22,568 nucleotides of DNA, from contig DEKJ01000029.1 of the NCBI GenBank assembly GCA_002353825.1, forward strand, positions 1 to 22,568, read 5' to 3'. Position numbers and translations under genes: made by a program. Below the pieces are notes generated by a model. The model had not been told where the DNA came from. It was given only the letters and a program-made list of their open reading frames with translations, and did not search any database. Of the stretch, positions 6,821-15,806 are shown one piece after another (position 1 is the first letter of the stretch; every line of letters starts with the position of its first letter). This stretch comes from Prevotella sp. UBA2725. GTDB taxonomy: Bacteria > Bacteroidota > Bacteroidia > Bacteroidales > Bacteroidaceae.

Positions 6821-9391
6821 TTATAATCTGTTCTTTTCATCGTTACCGGCACCTGTACCCTTATATTTGCTTCGGGTCGAATTGAATTTATATGTCAGGG
6901 AAATGCCGAACTTCTGCGTATAGACGTATGCATCCTTAGTCATTAATGCCACGGGATAGGTGGCCTGCCACTTTTCACGCAGCGTCTTGAATACATCGTT
7001 GGCAAAGAAGATGGCTGTAAGCCTTTCGCTGAAGAACGACTTCTGCAGGCGAAGGTCGATGTTGAACTTGTGGCTGTCGCGTGTAAAACCGTAGTCGTTG
7101 CTGGTGACATAGCGGAGATAGAGCATGGCCTTTGCGGTCTCGTCAATGATGAACCAGTTGCGCAGGCTGAAGGTCCATTCAGGCTTGTCGAGACCGATTG
7201 TTACGCCGGAGTACTTCGTCGGGAAATGCTGCTGCCAGTAACTCAACGTCAGCGTAGGCTGATAGAATCCGAGTTTCGGGGAGGCGACAAGCGACGCATG
7301 CCATGCCTCCTGACGGTCGAAGTTCCGTCGTGTCCATATCGTCATGTCACTGCCTTGCTCGTATGGACTGCCATACGAGAAGAAGATGTCTTTGTTCAGC
7401 GTGTAACCCGCTGACAGACTCAGCCATGAATAGTTAAGTCGCAGGTCTATATCCTGCCGATTGGTGGGTCTGAGCAACGGATTTCCGCCCTCCACCTCGT
7501 AGCGGTTGTCGTATTGGACGTAGGAGCTGAGCATATAGTAGGAGGGGCGCTTGATACGCTTGTTGTAACTAAACTCTGCTCCCCACTTGCCTTTCTTCCA
7601 TCCGACGGAGAGATTCGGGAACAGGTCGCCATACTTACGGCTGGGTTCTTCCTGATATACACCGAAAGAGCGATAGTCGGTAGACACCCGCTCATAACGC
7701 AAGCCTCCGTCAAAGCTCCAGTCGCCCAAATGCAGGGCGTATTCGGCAAAGCCAGCAATGTTGCTCTCCCTGATGTCATCGTCTGATGACTTGACGTAAT
7801 GCTCCTCGTTCTCGTTGGTGCCATAGCTGTGGGTGCGGGTCACCTCGGAGCCGATACTCAGCTCGCCCTTCCATACGGGATAGGACAGCACCAGCTTGCC
7901 TGCCAACATGTTACGGTGGTCTTCATTTCGCAGATGGATGTCACGGTCTTCGATTTGCAGGCTGCGCTCCGTCTCAACGTCACTTCTGACTTTCTTGTTC
8001 CAAAGCCAGGAGCCGTTGAAGTCGATACCCAGTTTACCTATCTTGCCGACGTAATAGGCATTGGCCTCATGAATGGGACCGTCAGTCTCCGTCGTTCCCA
8101 TCCACTGGTCGACGATTCCCTCCAGTTGGTCATTTCTGGTAATAGTCTGTACGCAGTTTGCCTCGCCTCCCATATAGAGTGAGCCGTCGAGACTATATTT
8201 GAAACCTATCGAGTTGTTGGCATTGATGTCGTAGCTCATACCAATCTCGCCACTGAGGTCTGTAAACCAGAAAGTGTTTGGGCAAGTCTGGTCGAGAGCA
8301 ATGCGGTCACCATTGATATTTGATTCCCAGCCGACTCTGTTGTCCTCTGAATGGTGGTTATTGTAGAATGTCATGGTGCCGAACAGCTCCAGGCCACCTT
8401 GACGGTATTTCATTTCCAAATCGTCGTAAGTCGTCCACTTCCTGTTGTTGGCCACTTGGCTGAATGCCTCTATGCTAAAGCCGTCACCCTGTGGAAGAAT
8501 GGTCTTGATGCGGATAACGGCATTCACCTCGGCATTGTACTTGGCACCAGGCGAGGTGATGATGTCCACACTCTTGATGTTGTCAGACTTCAGCTGTTTC
8601 AGTTCCTTAGCACTCTGCACTTTTTTGTTGTTGATGTAGATTTCGGGCGTGCCTTTGGCAAAGACGGTGAAATTGCCTTCGCTACCCTGCACGCCGGGCA
8701 GCATGGAGAGAACATCGTCTGCTGTTCCGACATCTTTCAGCATCGAGTTTTGAATATCCACGGTCATGCCGCCCGTGGTCATCTTGTATTGAGGAATCTC
8801 TCCCTTTACTGTCACATTCCCCAAGGTATATGTGTCGGGCTGCATCCGAATGGTTCCGATGTCTGAGGTCTCACACCTTTTATATATGGTTTTGTAACCC
8901 ACGAAGGAGATTCTGGCAAGGACTGGATGCTGTTCGCAGGGAATGACGAAGAAACCGCTTTCGTTCGACACGCCGCTGGTAATCAGCGTGGTGTCCTGGG
9001 GCGAGAGCAGGGCGATGTTGGCGTAGGCTACGGGCTGGCCTTGCTCGTCGATGACGGTGCCCTTGTAGCGGAGGGCTGTCTTCTGCGGACACTCGACGAT
9101 GATTTCCTGTTGGCTGGGATTTGCAATACCCGGCTCAACGGTCATGCGGATGGGATAGAAGCCTATTATCTGACGGATGGCATCGGGCACGGTCTTGCGG
9201 TGTACCGAAGTGGTGATGCGGAAGTCCTCCAGTTCGTTGTAGAGGAAACTGATGGTGTATTCCTCGGTCTGCTCGTTCAGTTGGCGCAGGGCCTCGCTCA
9301 GCGACACATTATTATAATCGCGTGTAATCTTCTGGGCCTGCACTCCGGCAAAGATAAGACAGCAGACAAGCATTGATACGATTCTCTTCAT
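6821..9391 (-). CDS. STN-domain outer-membrane receptor (TonB-dependent receptor-like)
   Basis: An 856-residue outer-membrane protein. Order: signal peptide (1-20, VQAQ); an STN-like domain (about 25-100, VSLSEALRQL then TVPDAIRQII), the periplasmic domain that talks to anti-sigma proteins; a carboxypeptidase-regulatory-like beta domain (about 109-185, GTVIDEQGQPVAYANIAL, NESGFFVI, ISFVGYK); a plug (about 190-295, DVLSMLPGVQG, EIYINNKKV, IITSPGAKYNAE); then a barrel of repeated aromatic strands ending ISLTYKFN near the C-terminus. The KYNAEVNAVIRIKT segment is typical of the Bacteroidota outer-membrane beta-barrel family related to TonB receptors. It is third in an operon after a sigma and an anti-sigma gene, separated by 3 nt, so it probably senses or takes up a compound and triggers that sigma factor. 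No SusD-like partner is present; the substrate is unknown. Confidence 0.88.
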   Translation of the reverse strand: MKRIVSMLVCCLIFAGVQAQKITRDYNNVSLSEALRQLNEQTEEYTISFLYNELEDFRITTSVHRKTVPDAIRQIIGFYPIRMTVEPGIANPSQQEIIVECPQKTALRYKGTVIDEQGQPVAYANIALLSPQDTTLITSGVSNESGFFVIPCEQHPVLARISFVGYKTIYKRCETSDIGTIRMQPDTYTLGNVTVKGEIPQYKMTTGGMTVDIQNSMLKDVGTADDVLSMLPGVQGSEGNFTVFAKGTPEIYINNKKVQSAKELKQLKSDNIKSVDIITSPGAKYNAEVNAVIRIKTILPQGDGFSIEAFSQVANNRKWTTYDDLEMKYRQGGLELFGTMTFYNNHHSEDNRVGWESNINGDRIALDQTCPNTFWFTDLSGEIGMSYDINANNSIGFKYSLDGSLYMGGEANCVQTITRNDQLEGIVDQWMGTTETDGPIHEANAYYVGKIGKLGIDFNGSWLWNKKVRSDVETERSLQIEDRDIHLRNEDHRNMLAGKLVLSYPVWKGELSIGSEVTRTHSYGTNENEEHYVKSSDDDIRESNIAGFAEYALHLGDWSFDGGLRYERVSTDYRSFGVYQEEPSRKYGDLFPNLSVGWKKGKWGAEFSYNKRIKRPSYYMLSSYVQYDNRYEVEGGNPLLRPTNRQDIDLRLNYSWLSLSAGYTLNKDIFFSYGSPYEQGSDMTIWTRRNFDRQEAWHASLVASPKLGFYQPTLTLSYWQQHFPTKYSGVTIGLDKPEWTFSLRNWFIIDETAKAMLYLRYVTSNDYGFTRDSHKFNIDLRLQKSFFSERLTAIFFANDVFKTLREKWQATYPVALMTKDAYVYTQKFGISLTYKFNSTRSKYKGTGAGNDEKNRL

Positions 9392-9394
9392 GGC

Positions 9395-10024
9395 TTATTC
9401 TACTACTATCTTGTCCGACTTCAGTTCCACGGTGATGCTCTCGAAGAGGTTGAGACGATGCAGCACGACGTCGAGCGTCTCGTCCTGTTTCCATACGAAA
9501 TAGAAACGGAACTGGCGGGCATCGACATTCTGGAAATCCACCTCCTTATTATAATATGATGCAATCTGCGGCAGCATCTTATCCAATGCGACATTGTCGA
9601 AAACAATGGGCTTCGCGTTGGCGGTCGTGTCCGTCTTGACGGTATCTGCTGGCAATGCCGGGGATGGTTGGGACGGATTTGATATTCGCACCTCCTGAGT
9701 CGGGGACTTTACATCTTCTCCAACGAAATGACGCACAATATGGATGGCGGCGAAGGCCACTCCGGCCGTAAAGAGGATGCCGATGATGCTTGCTGCCACC
9801 TTGTAAGGGACAATTCCCATCAGTTTCTTGATGGTGGCAGTGCGTGGTTCGTCTTTTTCAAGGGCTTCTAATTCTTCAGCGTGTTCTGCTGCGAACTTCT
9901 CCCATTCCTCGTCCACGGGGACGGATTCCTTTTCGACTTCGCGCTTCACAAAGGCTTGCTTCGTCAGCGCGAGCAGTTCCTGGTTCTCTGCTACCAACTG
10001 GTCTATTCTGTCTTGCTTTTCCAT
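9395..10024 (-). CDS. Truncated anti-sigma factor with DUF4974 domain, no FecR domain
   Basis: Residues 1-70 are charged and probably cytoplasmic (many K/E, including VDEEWEKFAAEHAEELEALE), suitable for binding a sigma factor. A single membrane span lies at about 75-99 (VAASIIGILFTAGVAFAAIH). After a proline/threonine linker, residues 139-209 match DUF4974 (IVFDNVALDKMLPQIASYYN, RFYFVWKQDETLDVVLHRLN, SDKIVVE). Typical Bacteroidota anti-sigma proteins of about 330 residues also carry a FecR domain between the span and DUF4974; it is missing here. The gene lies 5 nt after the sigma gene and 3 nt before the receptor gene. Expected role: hold the sigma factor until the receptor signals across the periplasm (inference from family and context). 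Confidence 0.85.
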   Translation of the reverse strand: MEKQDRIDQLVAENQELLALTKQAFVKREVEKESVPVDEEWEKFAAEHAEELEALEKDEPRTATIKKLMGIVPYKVAASIIGILFTAGVAFAAIHIVRHFVGEDVKSPTQEVRISNPSQPSPALPADTVKTDTTANAKPIVFDNVALDKMLPQIASYYNKEVDFQNVDARQFRFYFVWKQDETLDVVLHRLNLFESITVELKSDKIVVE

Positions 10025-10029
10025 AACGT

Positions 10030-10530
10030 TTATCGTTTTGCTGTTTGTTGCTGAAAGTATTCCTTGATTCGCTGTACCGACTGTGACAGATGGTTGTAGA
10101 CCGTCACTTTGCTCACACCCGCGGCCTGTGCCACTTCCTCGTAACTCATCTCGCTGAGAAACCGCAGTCGGAAGATCTGCTGGCTGAGCGGTGGCAGTTC
10201 CGCCTCGATGAATTGCATCAGCCGTTCCAGACGGTCATCGTCATTCATCGAAACGATCTGGCTTTGCATCGACTCCTGCAAGAAGAGCCTTTCTACTCGT
10301 TCCCGTATCGACTTGTGGCTGAGCACGTCGCGACAGCGGTTACGTACGGCAGTCATCAGGTAGCCCTCCATCCTGTCCTTCTGTGGCCTGTCACCATCCC
10401 GTAACAGTCGGGCGAAGATTTCACTCACCACGTCCTTGCTTTCGTCCGCATCATAGAGCATCGTCTTTGCCAGACAGTACATCTTGGCATAATGCTGACG
10501 GTATATGTTTTCAAATTCTTTTTTCGTCAT
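10030..10530 (-). CDS. ECF RNA polymerase sigma factor
   Basis: A 166-residue sigma-70 family protein. Region 2 (FENIYRQHYAKMYCLAKTML then DADESKDVVSEIFARLL) binds core polymerase and the -10-like element. Region 4 (LPPLSQQIFRLRFLSEMSYE, then EVAQAAGVSKVTVYNHLSQSVQRIKEY) is a helix-turn-helix. The wording is that of the Bacteroidota sigma-70 family 1 associated with outer-membrane receptors. The start at 10530 (MTKKEF) is preferred over 10539 because the three extra residues MII add nothing conserved. It is the first gene of the sigma, anti-sigma and receptor operon and probably autoregulates it, the usual behaviour of such systems. Confidence 0.9.
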   Translation of the reverse strand: MTKKEFENIYRQHYAKMYCLAKTMLYDADESKDVVSEIFARLLRDGDRPQKDRMEGYLMTAVRNRCRDVLSHKSIRERVERLFLQESMQSQIVSMNDDDRLERLMQFIEAELPPLSQQIFRLRFLSEMSYEEVAQAAGVSKVTVYNHLSQSVQRIKEYFQQQTAKR

Positions 10531-10642
10531 AATTATCATTCATACACAACAAGGACGATTCAGCGAAGCGAAAAACTAAGCAAAACGATATTTTTTTTCA
10601 AATTTCCTTCATCTTTTCCTGTTTATGAAATAATTTTTGGTG

Positions 10643-10650
10643 CAAAGTTA
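10643..10650 (-). promoter_or_regulatory. Bacteroidota -7 box upstream of the sigma operon
   Basis: TAACTTTG matches the Bacteroidota primary-sigma -7 consensus TAnnTTTG and is followed by CA as often seen. It would start a transcript with about a 105-nt leader before the sigma gene at 10530. No clear TTTG -33 element is seen at the usual spacing, so the site may be weak or activator-dependent. Confidence 0.5.
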
Positions 10651-10692
10651 GTGAAAAATTTCCATATAGAGCTTTGTGAATACGTTTCGTTA

Positions 10693-13245
10693 CTATATCT
10701 TGATTTGCATTTTGACGATGATATTTCTTGGCCTTATGCTGAAGGAATAGAACGATTCTGAGAGGGAGCCGAAGGAGGTGTAGCGATAGTATGATTCGTC
10801 AAGGAGATTGGTGGCGGCAAGAGCGAGGTCAATGTGTTTGGAAAGCAGCCAGCGGACAGAAGCATCGAGGAAAGTGATGCTGGCGGTCTGGCCGTTGGAG
10901 AAGCGAGTGAAGTAATGCTCTGCGCCGAAAGCAATATGCCATTGGTCGGTAGGTAGGAACGTAATAGAGAGGTTTTGACGTAAAGCACTGTGGATGGCCT
11001 TTACTGCATCGACCTCATATTGATTGTTTGTGTAAGTCAGGCGATAGTCTGTGGTGAGCCAGCGCGTGAATTTGCAAGTGAACTTGGGCGCAAGGGTGAT
11101 GAAGGTAGAGGTGTAAGGCTGTTCCACGTTCTGCCGCATCATCCTGGCGCTGGAGTGCCCGAAAGACGCATCAATGCCTACGGTGATTTTAGCTGACCAA
11201 AGACCTTTGCTGATGCCGCCATTGAGTTGGGTGATAGAGATGTTGTTTCCACAATTGACAAAAGCAGTAAGAATGCGGTCACCGATGAACAGCTGGTTTT
11301 GCATCAGGGGCTGATAGTCCTGTTCGTATTTGGCTGAGAGATTGGCAAAGAGCGAGGTGATGGGGTTTCGGTAGCGAAGTCTGACGAAAGCCGAGTGCTG
11401 TCGTATGCTTTCTGCGGATGGTGTCTGAAAGGTGAGGTTTCGGAAGTCGGACATGACGACAGTTTGCATGTAACTGCTTGGAGCGACTGGCTGGAGGCTG
11501 TAGCTGAGATAAGCGGCAAGCTCGGTCTTGGCCGTGAGTTGGTGGCGAACATAGACCATTGGCGAGATGGACATAAAGTGTTTTTCCGTAGAGGTATCGG
11601 CCAGTAGGTCTGCCACATGATAATAATAGTAGCTAATGGGCAGTGAGAACGTAAGCCACCAGCGACGGTGCTGATAGCGGGCTTCGGGCGAGGCGTAAGT
11701 TTTGAGGACGGTGAAGTTTCGACGGCCATCTAAAGGATATTCGGGCAGCATGAGACCACTGAGACTGCTTTGGAAACGGTGCAGATTAAGGTCGATGCCG
11801 CCACGGGCGTAGAACGACCAACGACGGAGTAGCCAGCCATAGCGGGCTTCAGTAACAGAGCGGAAGTCGTCAGTAGTGAGGTCTTGCAGAATGTTATCGG
11901 CAGTAAGCGAATGGGGTCGATGGGCATAGCGGTTGTGCGACGAGATGGTCAGTAGGTGGCTGTCGATTCGGCGAACCAGTTGCAAATTGTTGGTGATGTC
12001 AAAGGATGGGAGGTCGGACTGTTGCTGTAGTGTTTGCGTACCGCTGACGGCAGACGTAGCATGATTCCACAGGGCATCCACGCTCAGATTGTCTTTCAGA
12101 TAGTTATTGTGCCGATTCAGTTGCAGTGACCATTCGCCGTTTAGCAGGTGTTCTTGGCTGCGCATAGTGTTCTGCTGTAAGAACGAGGGTATATTCTTGT
12201 CGAAATAACGAGTAGTGCAGGAATTGGCGAAGTCCAAACGGTCAGCTTGATAGGTAGCATTCAGCTTGACATCAAGACCATCGGCTACATGACGGGAATT
12301 GCTCGACTGTGCCAGAAATGAAAGATTGTCACGGGTGCGCAGTTCGTCAAGCGGCGCAGAGGTGGTGCCGATGGCGATATAGTCAGGCCACGGATTGTCA
12401 TTATAGCCACTGCCTGGGAGTGTGTTGTCAGTATGCCGCTGACTCTGACTGTTGGGATTCCATCCTGTATCGTTCAGTCGCAACGTTTCCATGTTCTGCC
12501 ATTTCCTGGCAATGCGCATGGCAAACACGGATACATCGTAGAGCAGAGGTTTAGCACCCATGCCGCCATTCAGGATGCTAATCCAGCGGGCACGGGCGGC
12601 TTCTTTCAGTTTGATGTTCAGTCCGGCTTGTTGTGAGAACTCCAGTCCTTCAAGCACCTTCACGGGCTGGTGGTTCTCCATAATCTCCACGCTGGACACG
12701 TCGTCAGGGGAAATGTTATTGGTGGCCACGCCGTAGCGGTCGTTCACAAAGTCTGAGCCGTCAATATAGAACTTGTTGATAGGCTCGCCGTTGTACTTGA
12801 TGCTTCCGTTCTCTGCCACCTCCACACCTGGCAAGCGACGTAAAACGTCGGCCATGTTGCGGTCTTGTTTTTGCGCCCACTTGCTCATGGAATAGACCAG
12901 TGTGTCGCTTTTTTGGATAATGTCGGGAGCCTTGATGATAACGTCTTTCAGTTGTGTGGCCTCCGGCTTCATCTTGATGTGCATCGGACTTTCTATAACA
13001 TCTACCACGATACTACGATAGCCCATTGACTGCACACGAATTTGTCGTGCCTCACCCTTTAAGGAGAAACGCCCATCATTGGTGGTAAAAGTGTAGCTTT
13101 TCCCATCGACGGACTGCACGATGGCACCAGCCACAGGCTCGCCACTTTCCTCGTCGGTCACAGAGCCAACAAGAGCCTTCACCTGTCCGTAGCAGAAGAG
13201 CGGGTGAAAGTACACGTATAATAATAGGATGGCGAGTCGTTTCAT
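10693..13245 (-). CDS. Outer-membrane receptor-like barrel with carboxypeptidase-regulatory domain
   Basis: The 850-residue product has a signal peptide (1-20, CYG), a carboxypeptidase-regulatory-like domain (about 22-95; VGSVTDEESGEPVAGAIV, TTNDGRFSLKG, IRVQSMGYRSIVV), a plug-like region (about 100-200; MADVLRRLPGVEVAENGSIK, INKFYIDGSDF, DDVSSVEIMENHQPVKVL) and a long barrel region of aromatic amphipathic strands, ending RPRNIIVKMQIKI. It lacks an STN domain, unlike the receptor at 6821-9391. The gene follows the GLPGLI gene by 6 nt; pairing of a GLPGLI protein with a receptor-like barrel of this kind is common in Bacteroidota. A divergent kinase/regulator pair next door is its likely controller. 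Whether it is a true TonB-dependent transporter or a barrel derived from one cannot be told here. Confidence 0.87.
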   Translation of the reverse strand: MKRLAILLLYVYFHPLFCYGQVKALVGSVTDEESGEPVAGAIVQSVDGKSYTFTTNDGRFSLKGEARQIRVQSMGYRSIVVDVIESPMHIKMKPEATQLKDVIIKAPDIIQKSDTLVYSMSKWAQKQDRNMADVLRRLPGVEVAENGSIKYNGEPINKFYIDGSDFVNDRYGVATNNISPDDVSSVEIMENHQPVKVLEGLEFSQQAGLNIKLKEAARARWISILNGGMGAKPLLYDVSVFAMRIARKWQNMETLRLNDTGWNPNSQSQRHTDNTLPGSGYNDNPWPDYIAIGTTSAPLDELRTRDNLSFLAQSSNSRHVADGLDVKLNATYQADRLDFANSCTTRYFDKNIPSFLQQNTMRSQEHLLNGEWSLQLNRHNNYLKDNLSVDALWNHATSAVSGTQTLQQQSDLPSFDITNNLQLVRRIDSHLLTISSHNRYAHRPHSLTADNILQDLTTDDFRSVTEARYGWLLRRWSFYARGGIDLNLHRFQSSLSGLMLPEYPLDGRRNFTVLKTYASPEARYQHRRWWLTFSLPISYYYYHVADLLADTSTEKHFMSISPMVYVRHQLTAKTELAAYLSYSLQPVAPSSYMQTVVMSDFRNLTFQTPSAESIRQHSAFVRLRYRNPITSLFANLSAKYEQDYQPLMQNQLFIGDRILTAFVNCGNNISITQLNGGISKGLWSAKITVGIDASFGHSSARMMRQNVEQPYTSTFITLAPKFTCKFTRWLTTDYRLTYTNNQYEVDAVKAIHSALRQNLSITFLPTDQWHIAFGAEHYFTRFSNGQTASITFLDASVRWLLSKHIDLALAATNLLDESYYRYTSFGSLSESFYSFSIRPRNIIVKMQIKI

Positions 13246-13251
13246 CAGATA

Positions 13252-14148
13252 TTACTTCCAGTCGCGTTCGATGTAGTCGTATTGCAAGGTTCGTGGTTGA
13301 GTGATGTCAGTGCGAGGCTGGCCGTCGGCACCCTTCACTTGCACGTTGACACCATCTACGTTCATCATATATGCGAAGGGATCGGTGTCAAACCTTAACT
13401 TGGTGGCATAGAATTTTGGGCGAGTGGTTTTGTTGAACGGCACTTCGGGTATGGTGATGGCTCGGTCGGCCTTGGAGTTTATGCCCACACAGGTAAACTC
13501 ATACTGATGCCCCTCGTCATAGACCTGCATGATGAACCCCGGTAGGCCACCAAACTTCCACGGTCCATCGGCAACGGGAACTGAGTCAGTATAAAATGCC
13601 GTCCACCGTCGACCACGGAAGTCACACACGGCACTCTTGCATTCATAGCCCAATATCTCACATGTCTCGTCGGTCAGCGTCCATTCCTGCGTGGGAATGT
13701 CCTCTTCGTATAAGAACCAGTCCGTGGAAACCTTGTCGATGACGGTGAAGCGCCCCTGCGGATAGTTCTTGAAGATGCTAAACGTCTCGCCGCCTATGTA
13801 ACTGTCTGGGTTAGCCCGGATTTGTTCAGCTGTTGAGACGCGAATAAGTGAATCAATCTGCATGGCTCGGAAACTCGTGAACTTCGACATACCATAAGTC
13901 ACTTGCAGTGTCATTCGGTCAGTCTCTGTCTGACTCACATCGGTTGTGTCAGTTAAGTACTTGTAGTCATACATAAACTCCATCACTGCCTTGCCGATTT
14001 CTTTCTGCTCAACGGGTGTAGCAGTGTTAATTCCTGAGGCTTTGCCTGCCTTGATTACATACACTTCCTTCCTGTGCTCTACTTCTTGTGCCATCATTGT
14101 GCTGACAAGGGCAGAGGCGAGGGCGATAAATAATACTCTTTTCTTCAT
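13252..14148 (-). CDS. GLPGLI family protein
   Basis: A 298-residue exported protein with signal peptide (1-21, STMMAQ). The family signature is seen at 199-206 (FGGLPGFI), with the usual preceding block CEILGYECKSAVCDFRGRRW, TAFYTDSVPVADGPWKF, and a following hydrophobic strand IMQVYDEGHQYEF. This family is restricted to Bacteroidota and has no established function; it is usually coded next to a TonB-receptor-like barrel, as here (6 nt upstream of it). The start at 14148 is chosen over ATG 14181 because it places the signal peptide at the N-terminus and follows the -7 box at 14179-14186 by about 30 nt. An ATG at 14181 would sit inside that box. Confidence 0.92.
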   Translation of the reverse strand: MKKRVLFIALASALVSTMMAQEVEHRKEVYVIKAGKASGINTATPVEQKEIGKAVMEFMYDYKYLTDTTDVSQTETDRMTLQVTYGMSKFTSFRAMQIDSLIRVSTAEQIRANPDSYIGGETFSIFKNYPQGRFTVIDKVSTDWFLYEEDIPTQEWTLTDETCEILGYECKSAVCDFRGRRWTAFYTDSVPVADGPWKFGGLPGFIMQVYDEGHQYEFTCVGINSKADRAITIPEVPFNKTTRPKFYATKLRFDTDPFAYMMNVDGVNVQVKGADGQPRTDITQPRTLQYDYIERDWK

Positions 14149-14178
14149 TTTATTTACGTTTTGATGTGAAATCGGGTG

Positions 14179-14186
14179 CAAAGATA
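14179..14186 (-). promoter_or_regulatory. Promoter -7 box of the GLPGLI/receptor operon
   Basis: TATCTTTG, followed by CACC, is an exact TAnnTTTG match about 30 nt before the GLPGLI start. A TTTT sequence stands 17 nt upstream of it as a poor -33 element. It faces away from the kinase promoter box 96 nt away. Confidence 0.6.
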
Positions 14187-14282
14187 TGGCTATTATACCC
14201 CGTAAAAGAAAATAATTATTACTGAATTATTACTGTTTGACATTTTTCGGATTCTTTCGGGCGCGGGTTCATAATAAATATG

Positions 14283-14290
14283 TACTTTTG
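14283..14290 (+). promoter_or_regulatory. Promoter -7 box directly before the histidine kinase start
   Basis: TACTTTTG, followed by CAGC and then ATG at 14295, is an exact TAnnTTTG match. With transcription starting a few bases downstream, the message would have almost no leader. The -33 element is not clear; a TTTGAC stands at 14237-14242, farther upstream than usual. Confidence 0.55.
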
Positions 14291-14294
14291 CAGC

Positions 14295-15806
14295 ATGGAA
14301 AGTAGATTTAAGTTCATATATGGCCTGACCATCTGTGCCATCGTAGCCTACAGCATCGTGCAAGGCTACTGGCTGTATAGCCGTTATCAACTATCGCTTG
14401 AAGAATACAAAAGCGAACTGTACTGTACGATTATTGCCTGTGCTGAAGAGGAAATGGCCATTAGGAATACATTGCCACATCCCCCGAGGTTCTACGGTAA
14501 CCGTTTAAGGAAAACAAGCGAAATAAAGGGGGATAATGTTGTTGAGACATGGCGGTATGAAGTGTTTGCACTTGATACACTACAATACGTTCCCAAGGGA
14601 ACAGATGCTCATACCTATCTGTTGGATTATATAGCCAGCCTCCATGATAGTATTCCTGCGGAACTGCCCAAAGGCTTGGAATACTTTGTGTTTACTTGTG
14701 ACAGCAAAGGCCACGAAGACATGGGAACAAGCCAGTTGGTTGAAGCCCTCAATCGCTTCACCGTTGACCATCAGCATCCATTCCAAAAAGAACTGCTCGA
14801 CAGCATCCTGCGGTCACGAGATATAGCTGCTCAAAGCGTTACAACCACGAAAGCCGACACGATGATCTGGCAACCGTCCATGCAAACAAAGGGATCCATT
14901 TGGCAACCCGTAATGCAAGTGTCTTATCCTTACGACATCTTCGAGGGACAAGAGGTGGTGGTGACAACAGCCATCTGTATTTCACCCGTCATCCGCAAGA
15001 TGGCTTATACGTTGCTGATAACCATATTGCTCTCGTTCTTCCTTATCTTCTGCCTGGTTTATCAGATACTGACCATCCGCAAGCAAAGGCACATCGAGAC
15101 CATTAGGCAGGAATTCCTACACACGATGATTCATGAACTGAAACGGCCTATATCGACGCTTAAAATGTGCGTGTCGTTTATGGGCAATGAGCGGATGATG
15201 CAGGACGTGGAGAGCAAGCAGAAGATACTCAGCAGTTCGTATAACGAGTTGGACAACCTGACTTCGTATTTCTCGAAACTGAGGGATATCACACTGAGCG
15301 ACGCTACTGAAATACCATTAGTGAAGTCCGACTTCTCTCTGCGTGAGCTGATGGAGGAATGTATCGGCAAGCAGAATATTCCGTCGGACAAGGAGGTGAG
15401 GATGGAAATCGTGGCCAAGGACGATTTGGAGATACTGGCCGACCGTATGCACCTGGCAAACATCGTCTGCAACCTGCTGGAGAATGCCATCAAGTACTCC
15501 CGTGAGGCCGTGACCATTAGGATGGACTATCGGATGCGTGAGGACGGGATGGTGCAAATCTGCGTGGCGGACAATGGCATCGGTATCGCAAAGGCCGACC
15601 AGCGGTATGTATTTGATAAGTTCTACCGTAGCGAGTCGGCAAAGGACAAGGCAATCCCCGGCATTGGACTTGGATTGAGTTATGTGAAGTTGCTGGTGGA
15701 GGCACACGGTGGCAGCATCAGCCTTGACAGCACGGAGGGCGAGGGTACGACATTCACCATTTTAATACCGCAGACGGATGGAAAAGATAAAGATATTACT
15801 CGTTGA
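14295..15806 (+). CDS. Membrane sensor histidine kinase
   Basis: A 503-residue sensor kinase. Two spans (about 7-25, and about 236-262 with AYTLLITILLSFFLIFCLVY) enclose a periplasmic domain of about 200 residues with no recognised fold. The cytoplasmic part has the H-box FLHTMIHELKRPISTLKM with the phospho-accepting His280, N-box NLLENAIKYS, G1 ADNGIGIA, F-box DKFYRSES and G2 GIGLGLSYV. All catalytic boxes look intact. The start at 14295 is preferred to an in-frame ATG at 14280 because the latter lies upstream of the promoter box and would be untranscribed. The gene overlaps the response regulator gene by 29 nt and diverges from the GLPGLI/receptor operon, which it probably controls. Signal unknown. 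Confidence 0.9.
   Translation: MESRFKFIYGLTICAIVAYSIVQGYWLYSRYQLSLEEYKSELYCTIIACAEEEMAIRNTLPHPPRFYGNRLRKTSEIKGDNVVETWRYEVFALDTLQYVPKGTDAHTYLLDYIASLHDSIPAELPKGLEYFVFTCDSKGHEDMGTSQLVEALNRFTVDHQHPFQKELLDSILRSRDIAAQSVTTTKADTMIWQPSMQTKGSIWQPVMQVSYPYDIFEGQEVVVTTAICISPVIRKMAYTLLITILLSFFLIFCLVYQILTIRKQRHIETIRQEFLHTMIHELKRPISTLKMCVSFMGNERMMQDVESKQKILSSSYNELDNLTSYFSKLRDITLSDATEIPLVKSDFSLRELMEECIGKQNIPSDKEVRMEIVAKDDLEILADRMHLANIVCNLLENAIKYSREAVTIRMDYRMREDGMVQICVADNGIGIAKADQRYVFDKFYRSESAKDKAIPGIGLGLSYVKLLVEAHGGSISLDSTEGEGTTFTILIPQTDGKDKDITR

Noticed and set aside
8351..8866. 171-codon open frame on the plus strand inside the receptor gene
   Set aside because: It lies fully opposite the plug and barrel region of a clear receptor; composition is that of a complementary-strand shadow.
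6821..9391. SusC/SusD polysaccharide-utilisation locus
   Set aside because: No SusD-like gene or glycoside hydrolase is present, and the receptors lack a clear SusC-type signature, so carbohydrate use cannot be claimed.
14193..14390. Minus-strand 65-codon frame in the divergent promoter gap
   Set aside because: It overlaps the kinase 5' end and both promoter boxes and has no recognisable protein features.
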